Assembly: GCA_934168325.1 (NCBI GenBank)
Contig: CAKPNG010000024.1
Span: 1 to 24,771, forward strand
From: an uncultured Bacilli bacterium
GTDB taxonomy: Bacteria > Bacillota_I > Bacilli_A > RFN20 > CAG-826
Length of the DNA stretch: 24,771 nt
Direction of reading: 5' to 3'
Under the pieces are notes generated by a model. The model was not told the origin of the DNA. It was given only the letters and a program-made list of their open reading frames with translations, and did no database searches. Positions 1 through 7,438 of this stretch are shown piece after piece (position 1 is the first letter of the stretch; each line of letters starts with the position of its first letter). The position numbers were made by a program, and so were the translations under genes.

Positions 1-20
1 TGTTTTAGTAGGGCTGTTAG

Positions 21-57
21 GTATAAAACTTCAAATGATCAAATTGCTGTTTTATAC
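21..57. repeat. Inverted repeat upstream of the first gene
   Basis: A perfect 9-bp inverted repeat, GTATAAAAC at 21-29 and GTTTTATAC at 49-57, is separated by 19 nt and lies just upstream of the ribosome binding site of the first gene. It could be a dyad operator, or a leader or terminator hairpin from a gene to the left of the window. No U-run follows it, so a terminator is less likely. The sequence shows only the symmetry; the function is inferred. Confidence 0.4.
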
Positions 58-85
58 ATTTACTACTATACGAGGAGGTAATAAT

Positions 86-637
86 ATGTCTATAGGAGAT
101 TTAATTTCAATAATAACAATATGTGTAACTTTATTATTAGGTATTGGTGGTTTTATATTTAATACTTATATGCAAAGAAAGAATAATAGTATTACTGTTA
201 TAACTGGATATAGATTAGAAAGACGTCAAAAAATGTTAAATTTAGTATCTATATTACTTTCTAATAGTGATCCATATTATATTGAATCAAGTAGTGAAAT
301 AGAAAAGAAAAATATAATAAAAGAATTAAGTAAAGCAAGTAATGAATTTAGAACTATATTTGTTTATTCTTTTGAAAAAGATAAACATTTTATTCAATTA
401 GTATATTCATTTAGAAAATTAGTATATAACTATATAACTAATAATGGTGTTACTTTAGAAGAATTAAAAGAAGCTAGAGAAGAATTAGCTAAAGAATGTG
501 ATATATATTCTGCTACTGATTGGAAACGTATTAAATTAGAAACAGTAGGTAAAACTAATAATAGATTTATATCTACTTGGTCTTCTATATTTGATGAATA
601 TAAATCTAATTATCCAAAAGATAAAAGTGATAAATAG
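86..637 (+). CDS. Small single-pass membrane protein, unknown function
   Basis: Product of 183 residues. An in-frame ATG exists at 35, but the ATG at 86 is chosen because a full AGGAGG Shine-Dalgarno sequence sits at 73-78, 7 nt before it, and a transmembrane helix then starts directly at the N-terminus (about residues 4-26, rich in Ile, Leu and Gly). The remaining roughly 150 residues are hydrophilic and helical (YRLERRQKMLN, then a Lys/Glu-rich middle), probably cytoplasmic. No catalytic motif is visible. It is the only plus-strand gene here and is followed by terminator hairpins, so it is its own transcription unit and converges on the PIN gene. Small proteins with one N-terminal helix and a charged tail are common in accessory and phage-related regions, but I do not recognise the family. 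Confidence 0.75.
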   Translation: MSIGDLISIITICVTLLLGIGGFIFNTYMQRKNNSITVITGYRLERRQKMLNLVSILLSNSDPYYIESSSEIEKKNIIKELSKASNEFRTIFVYSFEKDKHFIQLVYSFRKLVYNYITNNGVTLEELKEAREELAKECDIYSATDWKRIKLETVGKTNNRFISTWSSIFDEYKSNYPKDKSDK

Positions 638-681
638 TAATTGTTAATTACTATTTATTAGATATTACTTATGTAATATCT
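630..681 (+). terminator. Double hairpin with rho-independent terminator after the first gene
   Basis: Two hairpins follow each other. The first has a 13-bp stem (630-642 with 646-658) and a 3-nt GTT loop, and contains the TAG stop of the upstream gene. The second has a 9-bp stem (AGATATTAC at 660-668, GTAATATCT at 673-681) with a TTAT loop, followed by the T-rich stretch TCTTCTTTATT. The second matches an intrinsic terminator on the plus strand. Confidence 0.6.
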
Positions 682-692
682 TCTTCTTTATT

Positions 693-753
693 AAAAGTAA
701 TATATTATAAGAATTATTATCCTTATATAGATAATTCTTTATATATTACTTTT
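693..753. terminator. Long imperfect hairpin, likely bidirectional terminator
   Basis: A 13-bp outer stem (693-705 with 741-753) and a 9-bp inner stem (709-717 with 731-739) form one long AT-rich hairpin. Its outer arms are AAAAG/CTTTT, so the 3' arm ends in four U on either strand. It lies between the converging plus-strand gene and the minus-strand PIN gene (stop at 788), the usual place for a shared terminator. Confidence 0.5.
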
Positions 754-787
754 ATATTTATATTGGGGTGTATAAGATAAATAACAT

Positions 788-1666
788 TTAATTATTTTTT
801 GTAATCAAAAAGTTGTTAAGGAAATTCTTTTTATCTTCGATATCAAAATCAATACTTTCTATACTTTTGAAAAATTTTATTGATTCTTTATCTCTAGTTA
901 TAAAATAAGCATTAAGATTTTCTAATAAAGCAGCATGTATATTTAAGGCATCAATAACATAATTAATTAGTTTATGTTTTGTTTTTCTATTTAGTGCCAT
1001 ATTAAGAATATATCGAGAAATTAGCAATTCTTCTTGTTTAATCGTTATACAAAGAGACATTCTATATAAATATTTATTTCTTATACTGCATGAATTCATG
1101 AATTCATCATATGAAATTTTTACATTTAAATTCTTTTCCAATGAATTGGTGACTCGAGTAAAATATTCTTTAAAATAATCATCATCTATCCAAGTTTTTA
1201 AGTCAACCACTTCGCCAGCTTTTTTATTTAAATAAGTAAAATCATTTAAGTCATTTATAATCATTTTTAGATTAATATCATTTAACATGTGACCATAATT
1301 TAATAAAATACAATTAAGTGAAAGTTTCTCTAGTAATTCATTACATTCAAAAATTATTAACTGTTTTAGATGAATGAGTAAGTTATTATCATTTATCATT
1401 GATAAATTTACTAATCCTCCTATAAATTCTCTATATGTAAGTACTTTAATATTTTCTTTTTCAAGATATTCAAATAGTTTAATTTTAGTTGGTTCATCTT
1501 TTAACGTAAGTATTTCATAAAGAGTAAATGGTGTTATATATAATTCATAGTTTTTATTATTACTTAAGAAATTTGTCCATTTATTAATATTAAATCTTTT
1601 ATCTTCCTTTTAACAATTTGGAAGTAATGCACATGTATCAATAACAATTGTTTGATCATCTTCCAT
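788..1666 (-). pseudogene. PIN-domain ribonuclease (toxin-like), interrupted by one stop codon
   Basis: The full frame runs 293 codons from an ATG at 1666 (preceded by AGAGG) to a TAA at 788, broken by a single in-frame TAA at codon 19 (1610-1612). Read through, it has a PIN-family layout: N-terminal VIDTCALL (Asp10), FTLYEI (Glu51), then VIDALNIHAALL (Asp239) and YFITRDKE (Asp259), matching the four acidic metal-binding residues of PIN RNases. Everything after the stop is uninterrupted, so the lesion is recent, a sequencing or assembly error, or strain-specific. The longest intact part (ATG at 1399, 203 residues) lacks Asp10 and Glu51 and has no well-spaced ribosome binding site (GGAGG is 16 nt away), so it is unlikely to be a real start. 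At about 290 residues it is longer than VapC toxins (about 130), so it may be a large PIN protein with a helical insert. No antitoxin is recognised next to it. Confidence 0.75.
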
Positions 1667-1755
1667 AATATAATCCTCTAATAATTAAATTTAAATTTTT
1701 CATATTCTTTCGTTAAAAACCATATAAACCATGAGATTTAAATATTCTTTAATAA

Positions 1756-2475
1756 TTATTTTTTAATATAATCTTTTCTATTAAGCCAGCCTAAATTAAA
1801 TATAGTATCAGCTAATTCATTCTTATCAACATGAATATATTGACCAATTAAAGATGAATTAAATTTATTCATCTTTAATATATATGTAAATGTTTCTTCT
1901 TCAAAATACAAAAGCTTTACATATATATTTTTAAAGTAATTATTAATATCTTTTGTTTCTGAATACCAATTTAATAGTTCTTTTAACGAACGATTATCTA
2001 AGAATCTATAGCATATTATAAACAAATCAATGTCTTTAGATATTTCTTTGTTCTTATATTTATTATATTTGCTTAATATTACTTTTTTAATATCTTCTAT
2101 TACTAATTTGGGTTCTTCTACATCCGTTATAGCGTATATTACTTCTTCATTTTTATAAAACACAATATCATGAGCATCATCACCTTTATATTGAGATAAT
2201 TCTTCATTTACTTCATCTATATTTTCTATTTCATTCTTTCTGTCAAACACACTAGTTATATCTGTTTGCTGTTTTCCTGATCTTTTAGATGATGCTCTAG
2301 CTACTTCTAAATATTTACCATCCACAATAAAATCAGGAAAGTTATTAAGATCTTCTACTTTTCTATTATTAATAGCACTTTTAAAATCAATATTATTAAT
2401 AGCACAATAATAATATAGAGCTAGTGCTTCGACATATTCAGTTTTCGTTAGTAGTTTTTGCTTATATTTGAACAT
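1756..2475 (-). CDS. Unknown protein, possibly restriction-endonuclease-like fold
   Basis: Product of 239 residues, start ATG at 2475 with a weak GGAAA about 8 nt upstream. I do not recognise the family. Residues 46-60 read FPDFIVDGKYLEVAR: Pro-Asp, a short turn, then a hydrophobic strand carrying Glu57. This resembles the PD-(D/E)XK nuclease core, although the usual Lys two residues after Glu is Ala. A helix with LSKYNKYKN followed by the strand IDLFIICYRF (about residues 134-158) fits the later part of such folds. There is no signal peptide or membrane segment. It lies 89 nt upstream of the PIN gene on the same strand, so the two may be co-expressed as a nuclease or defence pair. No terminator separates it from the surface operon, so read-through is possible. 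The nuclease idea is inference. Confidence 0.6.
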   Translation of the reverse strand: MFKYKQKLLTKTEYVEALALYYYCAINNIDFKSAINNRKVEDLNNFPDFIVDGKYLEVARASSKRSGKQQTDITSVFDRKNEIENIDEVNEELSQYKGDDAHDIVFYKNEEVIYAITDVEEPKLVIEDIKKVILSKYNKYKNKEISKDIDLFIICYRFLDNRSLKELLNWYSETKDINNYFKNIYVKLLYFEEETFTYILKMNKFNSSLIGQYIHVDKNELADTIFNLGWLNRKDYIKK

Positions 2476-2515
2476 TATTTATATTTCCAAATCTAAAAGG
2501 CAAATCAGTTTTAAA

Positions 2516-5500
2516 TTATTTCCATAAATTGATAGTAACTTTTTTGCCAGGCATTTTAAATTTAATTGTGTGACTTGTTTTTGTGTTACCACTACTAACA
2601 TTACTATCTATAAATAAAGAAGAATCAACTCCGGTTATTGACCAATTATAATATTTCCTATCAGATTCAAGTAAGCCCCAAGAATAATATGCTTTATTAA
2701 TTGTAATAGTTATAATAACATTTGCTTCAACATATTTGTTGGTTCCACTCGTCTTTTTAACATCAAAAATGTCTTTTCCATCAATATTTACATTATATGA
2801 ACCATCGCTTCCAAATGTAGTTCCTTGTGAAGCGTTTATTTTACACTCTAATAAGTGTGTATATTGTACATCGTAATAAGGATATAGGTTTAAATTATCC
2901 AAAATAGTAATTTTGCTACCTAATTCATGTGTTTTATTACCATCTTTTACATTAGTATATCCGCTTAAAGTACTATATGTATGGCGATCTGCTCCAGGAG
3001 TTTCATCTTTTGGATTAGTGTAATCAGTATTATCAAAATCTTTAATTGATTTTAGTGTTACGTCAGTGCCTTCTTTAAAATATTGTTTAGAAATCTCATT
3101 CCCTTTTTCATCAAAATAAGTTAGAGCTTTTTTATCAATCCATTTAGCAGTAAAAGTAATTACATCATCTTGATCATTTAAAACATAATTTGCATCAAAT
3201 TTATTACCATGTTGATCATAAAAACCATCTAAATATTTAGGAAAATCAGGATTTTCATTACAATTTATTGGATATGGTTCAACAATATCACTATTTTTAG
3301 TTACTCTTTGGGTATTTAAAGCACCTTCATTATAATAACTACTATATTCATTATCTATAAATTTAATTGTAAAAGTTTTAGAGTTAGTAAATAAACATGT
3401 TAAATCAATATCATCATATCCTACATTACTAATAGATTCATCAAGAACCATTGTAGGACTATTCAAATTATTATTTACAAACCAGCCATTAAAATATAAT
3501 CCATCCGATTTGGCTTTAGATAAAGTTATTGGCAAATCATTTCTAGTAAATGATTTTATTTCATTTAAACTATTGTCAACATTAGCCATTTCATCATTAG
3601 GGAATACATAACTATAAGTGATATTATAAGTAGCTAAAGAATACTTAGCTTTCGCGTAATATGCACCATTATCAGTAACACTAAATCCGTTAGGACTTAC
3701 TCCATTTGTATAATCGCTATTAGCACTAATTTCCCAACCATCAAATTTATAAAATCTTTTAACGGGATCATCGATAGATAAGCCGTTCAATGTATTACTT
3801 TCTCCTTTAAAAATAGGATAGCTCATAGTAACATTAGCCGAACTATCGTTTATTAATCCACCATCTAAATTATAGACAATTTTATAAGAGCCTAAATTAT
3901 CAGCTTTTATAAAATATGATTCATTTTTGTTAGAAATATAAACACTTGATTCAAAATTAGATATTGGATGGCTTAGTTTGTCACTAGCTAACACTTCTCC
4001 TCTAGCAGTTTGAGTAAGATCGGGTTGATCATAAGCATCAAATTTATCAGTTGCAGAAAGACCACTAGTATCGCCTTTGCCTTCTACACTAGTAACAGTT
4101 AATGATTTACTTTGTATTGTTAAAATCATTTGTTCTTTATCGTTATTAGTTTGAACTAATCCGCCAAAAGGGCCAATAATATTTGTTTTTCCGTTAATTA
4201 TAAATTCCGCTTTTTCTTTATTTGGATATTGTAAATCACCACTATGACCAGTATCAGAGTAAGAATTGTAAATAATAAAGTCTTTATTAAAGTTAACTGT
4301 CGAATCTTTATTAGAATAAAAATGAGCTCCTGTCATTAATTTATATTTAGTATTTAAATCGTATACTCCGTCATTTAGTCTTATATTTAATCTATAACTA
4401 AGAGGAAATAAAACATTCTCTGTAGAAATTTCTTCTGTAATAACAGCAACTCTAACTGTCATTTTTAAATTTCCAGTATCAAATCCACCATAAAAATTAA
4501 TTTTTGAATAAGAAGTAGCTTTAGCTGTTGTATACCTTAAATCATCATGAATATATCGATATGTTAAATAAGCGTCATTTTTTAAATTTATCATCGAGTT
4601 AGCAGTGCCGATAACATCAATGTTTGCTGTATTGTGTTGTGCTTTTATAGTAACAAAACTTATTTTTGTTTCGTTAGTATATAAATCTGCAAAACCTACA
4701 ACTTTAGCACCATAATATATTTTAGATAAAACTTGTATATTTGGAAAATCAAAAACACTAAAAGGACTAATTCCACCCTTTCTATAAGAGCCAACTGTAT
4801 CTCTTCCACCTCTATAATCATAAATTACAAAAGGTAAGTTTACAGTAGTACCTGATTCAAAAATAACTTCGCTATTATTAGTGATATTACTTCCAGTATA
4901 TTTTTCTTTTATATAACCAAAGCATTGAATTTCATTAGTAAACCCTTTTTTTGCAATGATTTTGGAATTAGATTCCATTAAAACTTGTGTATAATTGCCG
5001 CTTGTATGTCCACCTAACGTTTGCGATTCGTGTCCTAATATTCCGCCAATATAGAATTTTCCACCTTCAATAGATAAAGTTACATTACTTGACAACGTAA
5101 GAGTATTTTTAAGATATTTAGATACATGGGCACTATCACAGTCTGCAAATTTTCCATTTTCTGGACCGGATATAAAGTTTTCGCCTGATTTACGTCCATT
5201 CCATGTTTCTCCTTCATAAGGAAGAATTAAAGAAACATTATTACTAATCGTACAATCTCTTCTAATAACAGGGTTTTTACCTGGATAACAATAGATTACA
5301 TCGCCACTTTTAGCTTTATCTAAAGCATCTTCTACTCGATAATATTCAGTGCTTGTATTTTTATTTAAACATACATATTCAGCACTAAAAATATTATCTA
5401 AATTAATTTTTCCATCACTAAGATTCCAACTAGATCTAGCAGTTGCAAAAAATGTTCCAATAATTAATAAAAGAACAAATATATACCTATAAAGTCTAGA

Positions 5501-5521
5501 ACTCTTGAATGTTTTAAACAT
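2516..5521 (-). CDS. Large surface protein: SipW-like signal, beta-helix region, InlB-type B repeats
   Basis: Product of 1001 residues. The N-terminus (residues 1-32) is a basic stretch plus hydrophobic helix ending in FFATARSSW, a divergent SipW-type signal. Residues 61-105 (ALDKAKSGDVIYCYPG, then NNVSLILPYEG) look like the entry strand of a parallel beta-helix, and the next 400 or so residues are Gly/Asn/Ser-rich short strands. Three to four Listeria-Bacteroides (Flg_new/InlB B) repeats follow at about 545-625, 628-712, 715-795 and 798-885, each with a Y-N-I-x-Y or F-T-I-K-F strand and FDGW, FNGW or DGFY. The C-terminal domain (about 885-1001) is unrecognised. There is no LPXTG motif and no C-terminal membrane helix, so attachment may be through the fibre. 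Its ATG overlaps the stop of the upstream SipW-type gene by 8 nt, implying coupled translation. Its base composition is less AT-biased than that of the next six genes. Likely role: adhesin or tip/stalk component. Confidence 0.85.
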   Translation of the reverse strand: MFKTFKSSRLYRYIFVLLLIIGTFFATARSSWNLSDGKINLDNIFSAEYVCLNKNTSTEYYRVEDALDKAKSGDVIYCYPGKNPVIRRDCTISNNVSLILPYEGETWNGRKSGENFISGPENGKFADCDSAHVSKYLKNTLTLSSNVTLSIEGGKFYIGGILGHESQTLGGHTSGNYTQVLMESNSKIIAKKGFTNEIQCFGYIKEKYTGSNITNNSEVIFESGTTVNLPFVIYDYRGGRDTVGSYRKGGISPFSVFDFPNIQVLSKIYYGAKVVGFADLYTNETKISFVTIKAQHNTANIDVIGTANSMINLKNDAYLTYRYIHDDLRYTTAKATSYSKINFYGGFDTGNLKMTVRVAVITEEISTENVLFPLSYRLNIRLNDGVYDLNTKYKLMTGAHFYSNKDSTVNFNKDFIIYNSYSDTGHSGDLQYPNKEKAEFIINGKTNIIGPFGGLVQTNNDKEQMILTIQSKSLTVTSVEGKGDTSGLSATDKFDAYDQPDLTQTARGEVLASDKLSHPISNFESSVYISNKNESYFIKADNLGSYKIVYNLDGGLINDSSANVTMSYPIFKGESNTLNGLSIDDPVKRFYKFDGWEISANSDYTNGVSPNGFSVTDNGAYYAKAKYSLATYNITYSYVFPNDEMANVDNSLNEIKSFTRNDLPITLSKAKSDGLYFNGWFVNNNLNSPTMVLDESISNVGYDDIDLTCLFTNSKTFTIKFIDNEYSSYYNEGALNTQRVTKNSDIVEPYPINCNENPDFPKYLDGFYDQHGNKFDANYVLNDQDDVITFTAKWIDKKALTYFDEKGNEISKQYFKEGTDVTLKSIKDFDNTDYTNPKDETPGADRHTYSTLSGYTNVKDGNKTHELGSKITILDNLNLYPYYDVQYTHLLECKINASQGTTFGSDGSYNVNIDGKDIFDVKKTSGTNKYVEANVIITITINKAYYSWGLLESDRKYYNWSITGVDSSLFIDSNVSSGNTKTSHTIKFKMPGKKVTINLWK

Positions 5522-6215
5522 TGTATGCTCCTAATCCTACTGATAAATTAAAAGAAATACCTTTATCTTTTAAATTTGTATATATAGAAGTAAATCTATT
5601 AGCATATCTAGGTTTAATTTCAATATAAGTTAATCCATTAAAAGTATTACTAAAATTTCTTAAAGCATGATCCAATCTAATACTTCCTTTAATACAATTT
5701 GTTATTTGTTCTAAAGGAGTAATATCACTAGAAGTTACTTTTTTATTAGGATAATTAAAGAAACTATCATTAGATGAAATAGATAACTCATTAACTATAA
5801 AATTTGATATAGACATTTCAGTATTATTCGTAGTAGATAAATTAAATTCTATATATAAACTATTATAATCTTTAAAATAATTACGGCATTTATTAATGTC
5901 AAATTGGAAATATATATTATAAAAACCAGCTGATGTACTATTAGGTACGTTAGTACTACTACTATCTTTATTTATAAAGCCTTTATCAGTGTAATAAAGT
6001 GGTTCTATTCCATTATTTGGCTTAGATGTATCAATACTAATAGCATCACTATATAAGCCGTTTACTTCTCCTACATTAATCTTAACATCACCATTTGCAC
6101 TACTATTACCACCTTCAATTAACCAACTAGAAAACCCTACTCCAACACAAGAAATAAGTATTAGAGATAATATAAATATATAATGATTTAATTTAATTGA
6201 TAATTTCTTCTTCAT
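5514..6215 (-). CDS. SipW-type signal peptide protein, putative fibre component
   Basis: Product of 233 residues. Residues 1-32 carry Lys residues, a hydrophobic helix and GVGFSSWLIEGG, the SipW-dependent signal motif with Trp31. The mature part begins NGDVKINVGEV, a short beta-strand seen in other members. It lacks the C-terminal W-G signature of the upstream array and is Asn/Ser/Tyr-rich, with a last strand ISFNLSVGLGA. It is separated from the array by the peptidase, ATPase and ABC genes and is coupled to the 1001-residue surface protein, so it may be a minor or adaptor subunit for that protein. No Shine-Dalgarno sequence is visible in front of its ATG. Known: proteins with this signal (TasA, camelysin) are cleaved by SipW and secreted. 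Inferred: the fibre role. Confidence 0.8.
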   Translation of the reverse strand: MKKKLSIKLNHYIFILSLILISCVGVGFSSWLIEGGNSSANGDVKINVGEVNGLYSDAISIDTSKPNNGIEPLYYTDKGFINKDSSSTNVPNSTSAGFYNIYFQFDINKCRNYFKDYNSLYIEFNLSTTNNTEMSISNFIVNELSISSNDSFFNYPNKKVTSSDITPLEQITNCIKGSIRLDHALRNFSNTFNGLTYIEIKPRYANRFTSIYTNLKDKGISFNLSVGLGAYNV

Positions 6216-6251
6216 AATAATTTAATTAAATAATAAGTAATAATAATATTA

Positions 6252-6282
6252 ATAATTAATATATCTATTATATATTAATTAT
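6252..6282 (-). terminator. AT-only hairpin at the end of the lipoprotein gene
   Basis: A 13-bp stem (6252-6264 with 6270-6282) with a 5-nt loop covers the TAA stop of the lipoprotein gene at 6279-6281. No poly-U run follows, and the stem is all A-T pairs, so it may be an mRNA-stabilising or pausing element, or a weak partial terminator inside the operon, rather than a true end. Confidence 0.4.
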
Positions 6283-7421
6283 ATTGCTTTCCAATTAGCA
6301 TATAAGGTTAAATCAGCTAATATTGGTGTTAATTTAGTTAATTGACCACTATTAACGTCTAAAGTATGATCTATATCAGTCCACCAACCATCAAACTTAT
6401 ATCCATCATTAGCTTTAACTTCTAATAAGTTATTAGAAAAATCAACATAAGATCCATAATCATATGTATAAGTTCTAACTACTTCACTAACTCCAGTTTC
6501 AACATATTTCCATTTACCACCATTAATATTAAAACTAACTTTATAACTAGATAGTGATGTATTATTTTTCATAGAGAATAAATATAACCAAGTATTATTT
6601 GTTTTTCTATATACTTCTCCAGTTTCTTCATTTAAATAATAATCTCCATCACTTCCTATAGATGAATTAGGAGTAGTTACTCCATTATACCACCTAGTAG
6701 TTTTAGGTCTAGGTAAAGTAATATTCTCTTTATAACCATCACTATAAGTGATGGTTAATACATAATCATCTTCATTAGATAATGATTCATTATATGTTAT
6801 TGTAGATATACCTAGCCCATCACTAATAGTAAAAGTAGAATTAGGTATAGATTCATCAGTATAACTAACTGTTATAGTAGTAATACCAGTTTCTTCATCT
6901 TTAGAGGAAGTTATATTTTTAATACCTACTCCATCAAGACCATCTTTTCCTTTAGGAATAGATATTACTTCACTTTCTTTACCATCACTATAAGTAAATT
7001 GAATATTTACGTTACCTGTTACTTCATCATTACTAATTTTAACTCCAGTAACACTAACTCCATCATGTCCATTTATAATTGGTACAGTAATAGTAGTATC
7101 AGGAACATTAGAATCAGTAAATACGATTCTAATTACAACACTATCATCAAGCTTAGTAGTAATTATATCTTTAATACCTACTCCATCTTTTCCACTAACT
7201 CCTCTAGGAATTCTAATTACCATAGGTTCAACTTCATCATTATCAAATGTAATAGTTAATATAGTATCTCCACTAGCTTCATCATATATTTTAGAAGTAG
7301 ATTTAATATTATAAGAATCACTACCAAAAAATGATGAACAACTACTAATTAATGGAACACTAAATAACATAATAGTAGTAATTAAACATGTTAATTTCTT
7401 TTTATTAATTAATCTAATCAT
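6279..7421 (-). CDS. Repeat-rich surface lipoprotein with B-repeat C-terminus
   Basis: Product of 380 residues; AAGGAGA precedes the ATG. Residues 1-28 are a lipoprotein signal ending LISSC (Cys28 lipidated). Residues 37-240 hold about four repeats of roughly 40-55 residues built from a D-G-V-G-I-K-x-I turn, a T-I-T-V-S-Y strand and a closing I-P-x-G (GKDG at 77-80, GHDG at 118-121, GLDG at 161-164, DGLG at 201-204). Residues 241-282 (RWYNGVTTPN, GSDGDYYLNEETGEVY, NTW) match a linker motif common in phage tail fibres and collagen-like adhesins. Residues 293-377 form one InlB-type B repeat (YKVSFNINGG, YKFDGWW, LTLYANW). It probably sits on the outer face of the membrane as an anchor or base for the surface structure. 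The gap to the next operon gene is 17 nt. Confidence 0.85.
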   Translation of the reverse strand: MIRLINKKKLTCLITTIMLFSVPLISSCSSFFGSDSYNIKSTSKIYDEASGDTILTITFDNDEVEPMVIRIPRGVSGKDGVGIKDIITTKLDDSVVIRIVFTDSNVPDTTITVPIINGHDGVSVTGVKISNDEVTGNVNIQFTYSDGKESEVISIPKGKDGLDGVGIKNITSSKDEETGITTITVSYTDESIPNSTFTISDGLGISTITYNESLSNEDDYVLTITYSDGYKENITLPRPKTTRWYNGVTTPNSSIGSDGDYYLNEETGEVYRKTNNTWLYLFSMKNNTSLSSYKVSFNINGGKWKYVETGVSEVVRTYTYDYGSYVDFSNNLLEVKANDGYKFDGWWTDIDHTLDVNSGQLTKLTPILADLTLYANWKAI

Positions 7422-7438
7422 AATATTAAAATCTCCTT

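Noticed and set aside
2..37. The left edge begins GTTTTAGTAGGGCTGTTAGG and runs on to AAAAC, recalling a type II CRISPR repeat.
   Set aside because: There is only one copy in the window, no second repeat at spacer distance, and no cas gene. It could be the last repeat of an array to the left, but that cannot be seen here.
788..1399. Treating the 203-codon frame as an independent short gene.
   Set aside because: The same frame continues upstream with PIN-domain residues and a good start at 1666, and the ATG at 1399 has no properly spaced ribosome binding site.
2516..5521. Possible LPXTG cell-wall anchor or transposon-borne surface gene.
   Set aside because: There is no LPXTG motif, C-terminal membrane helix, transposase or terminal repeat.
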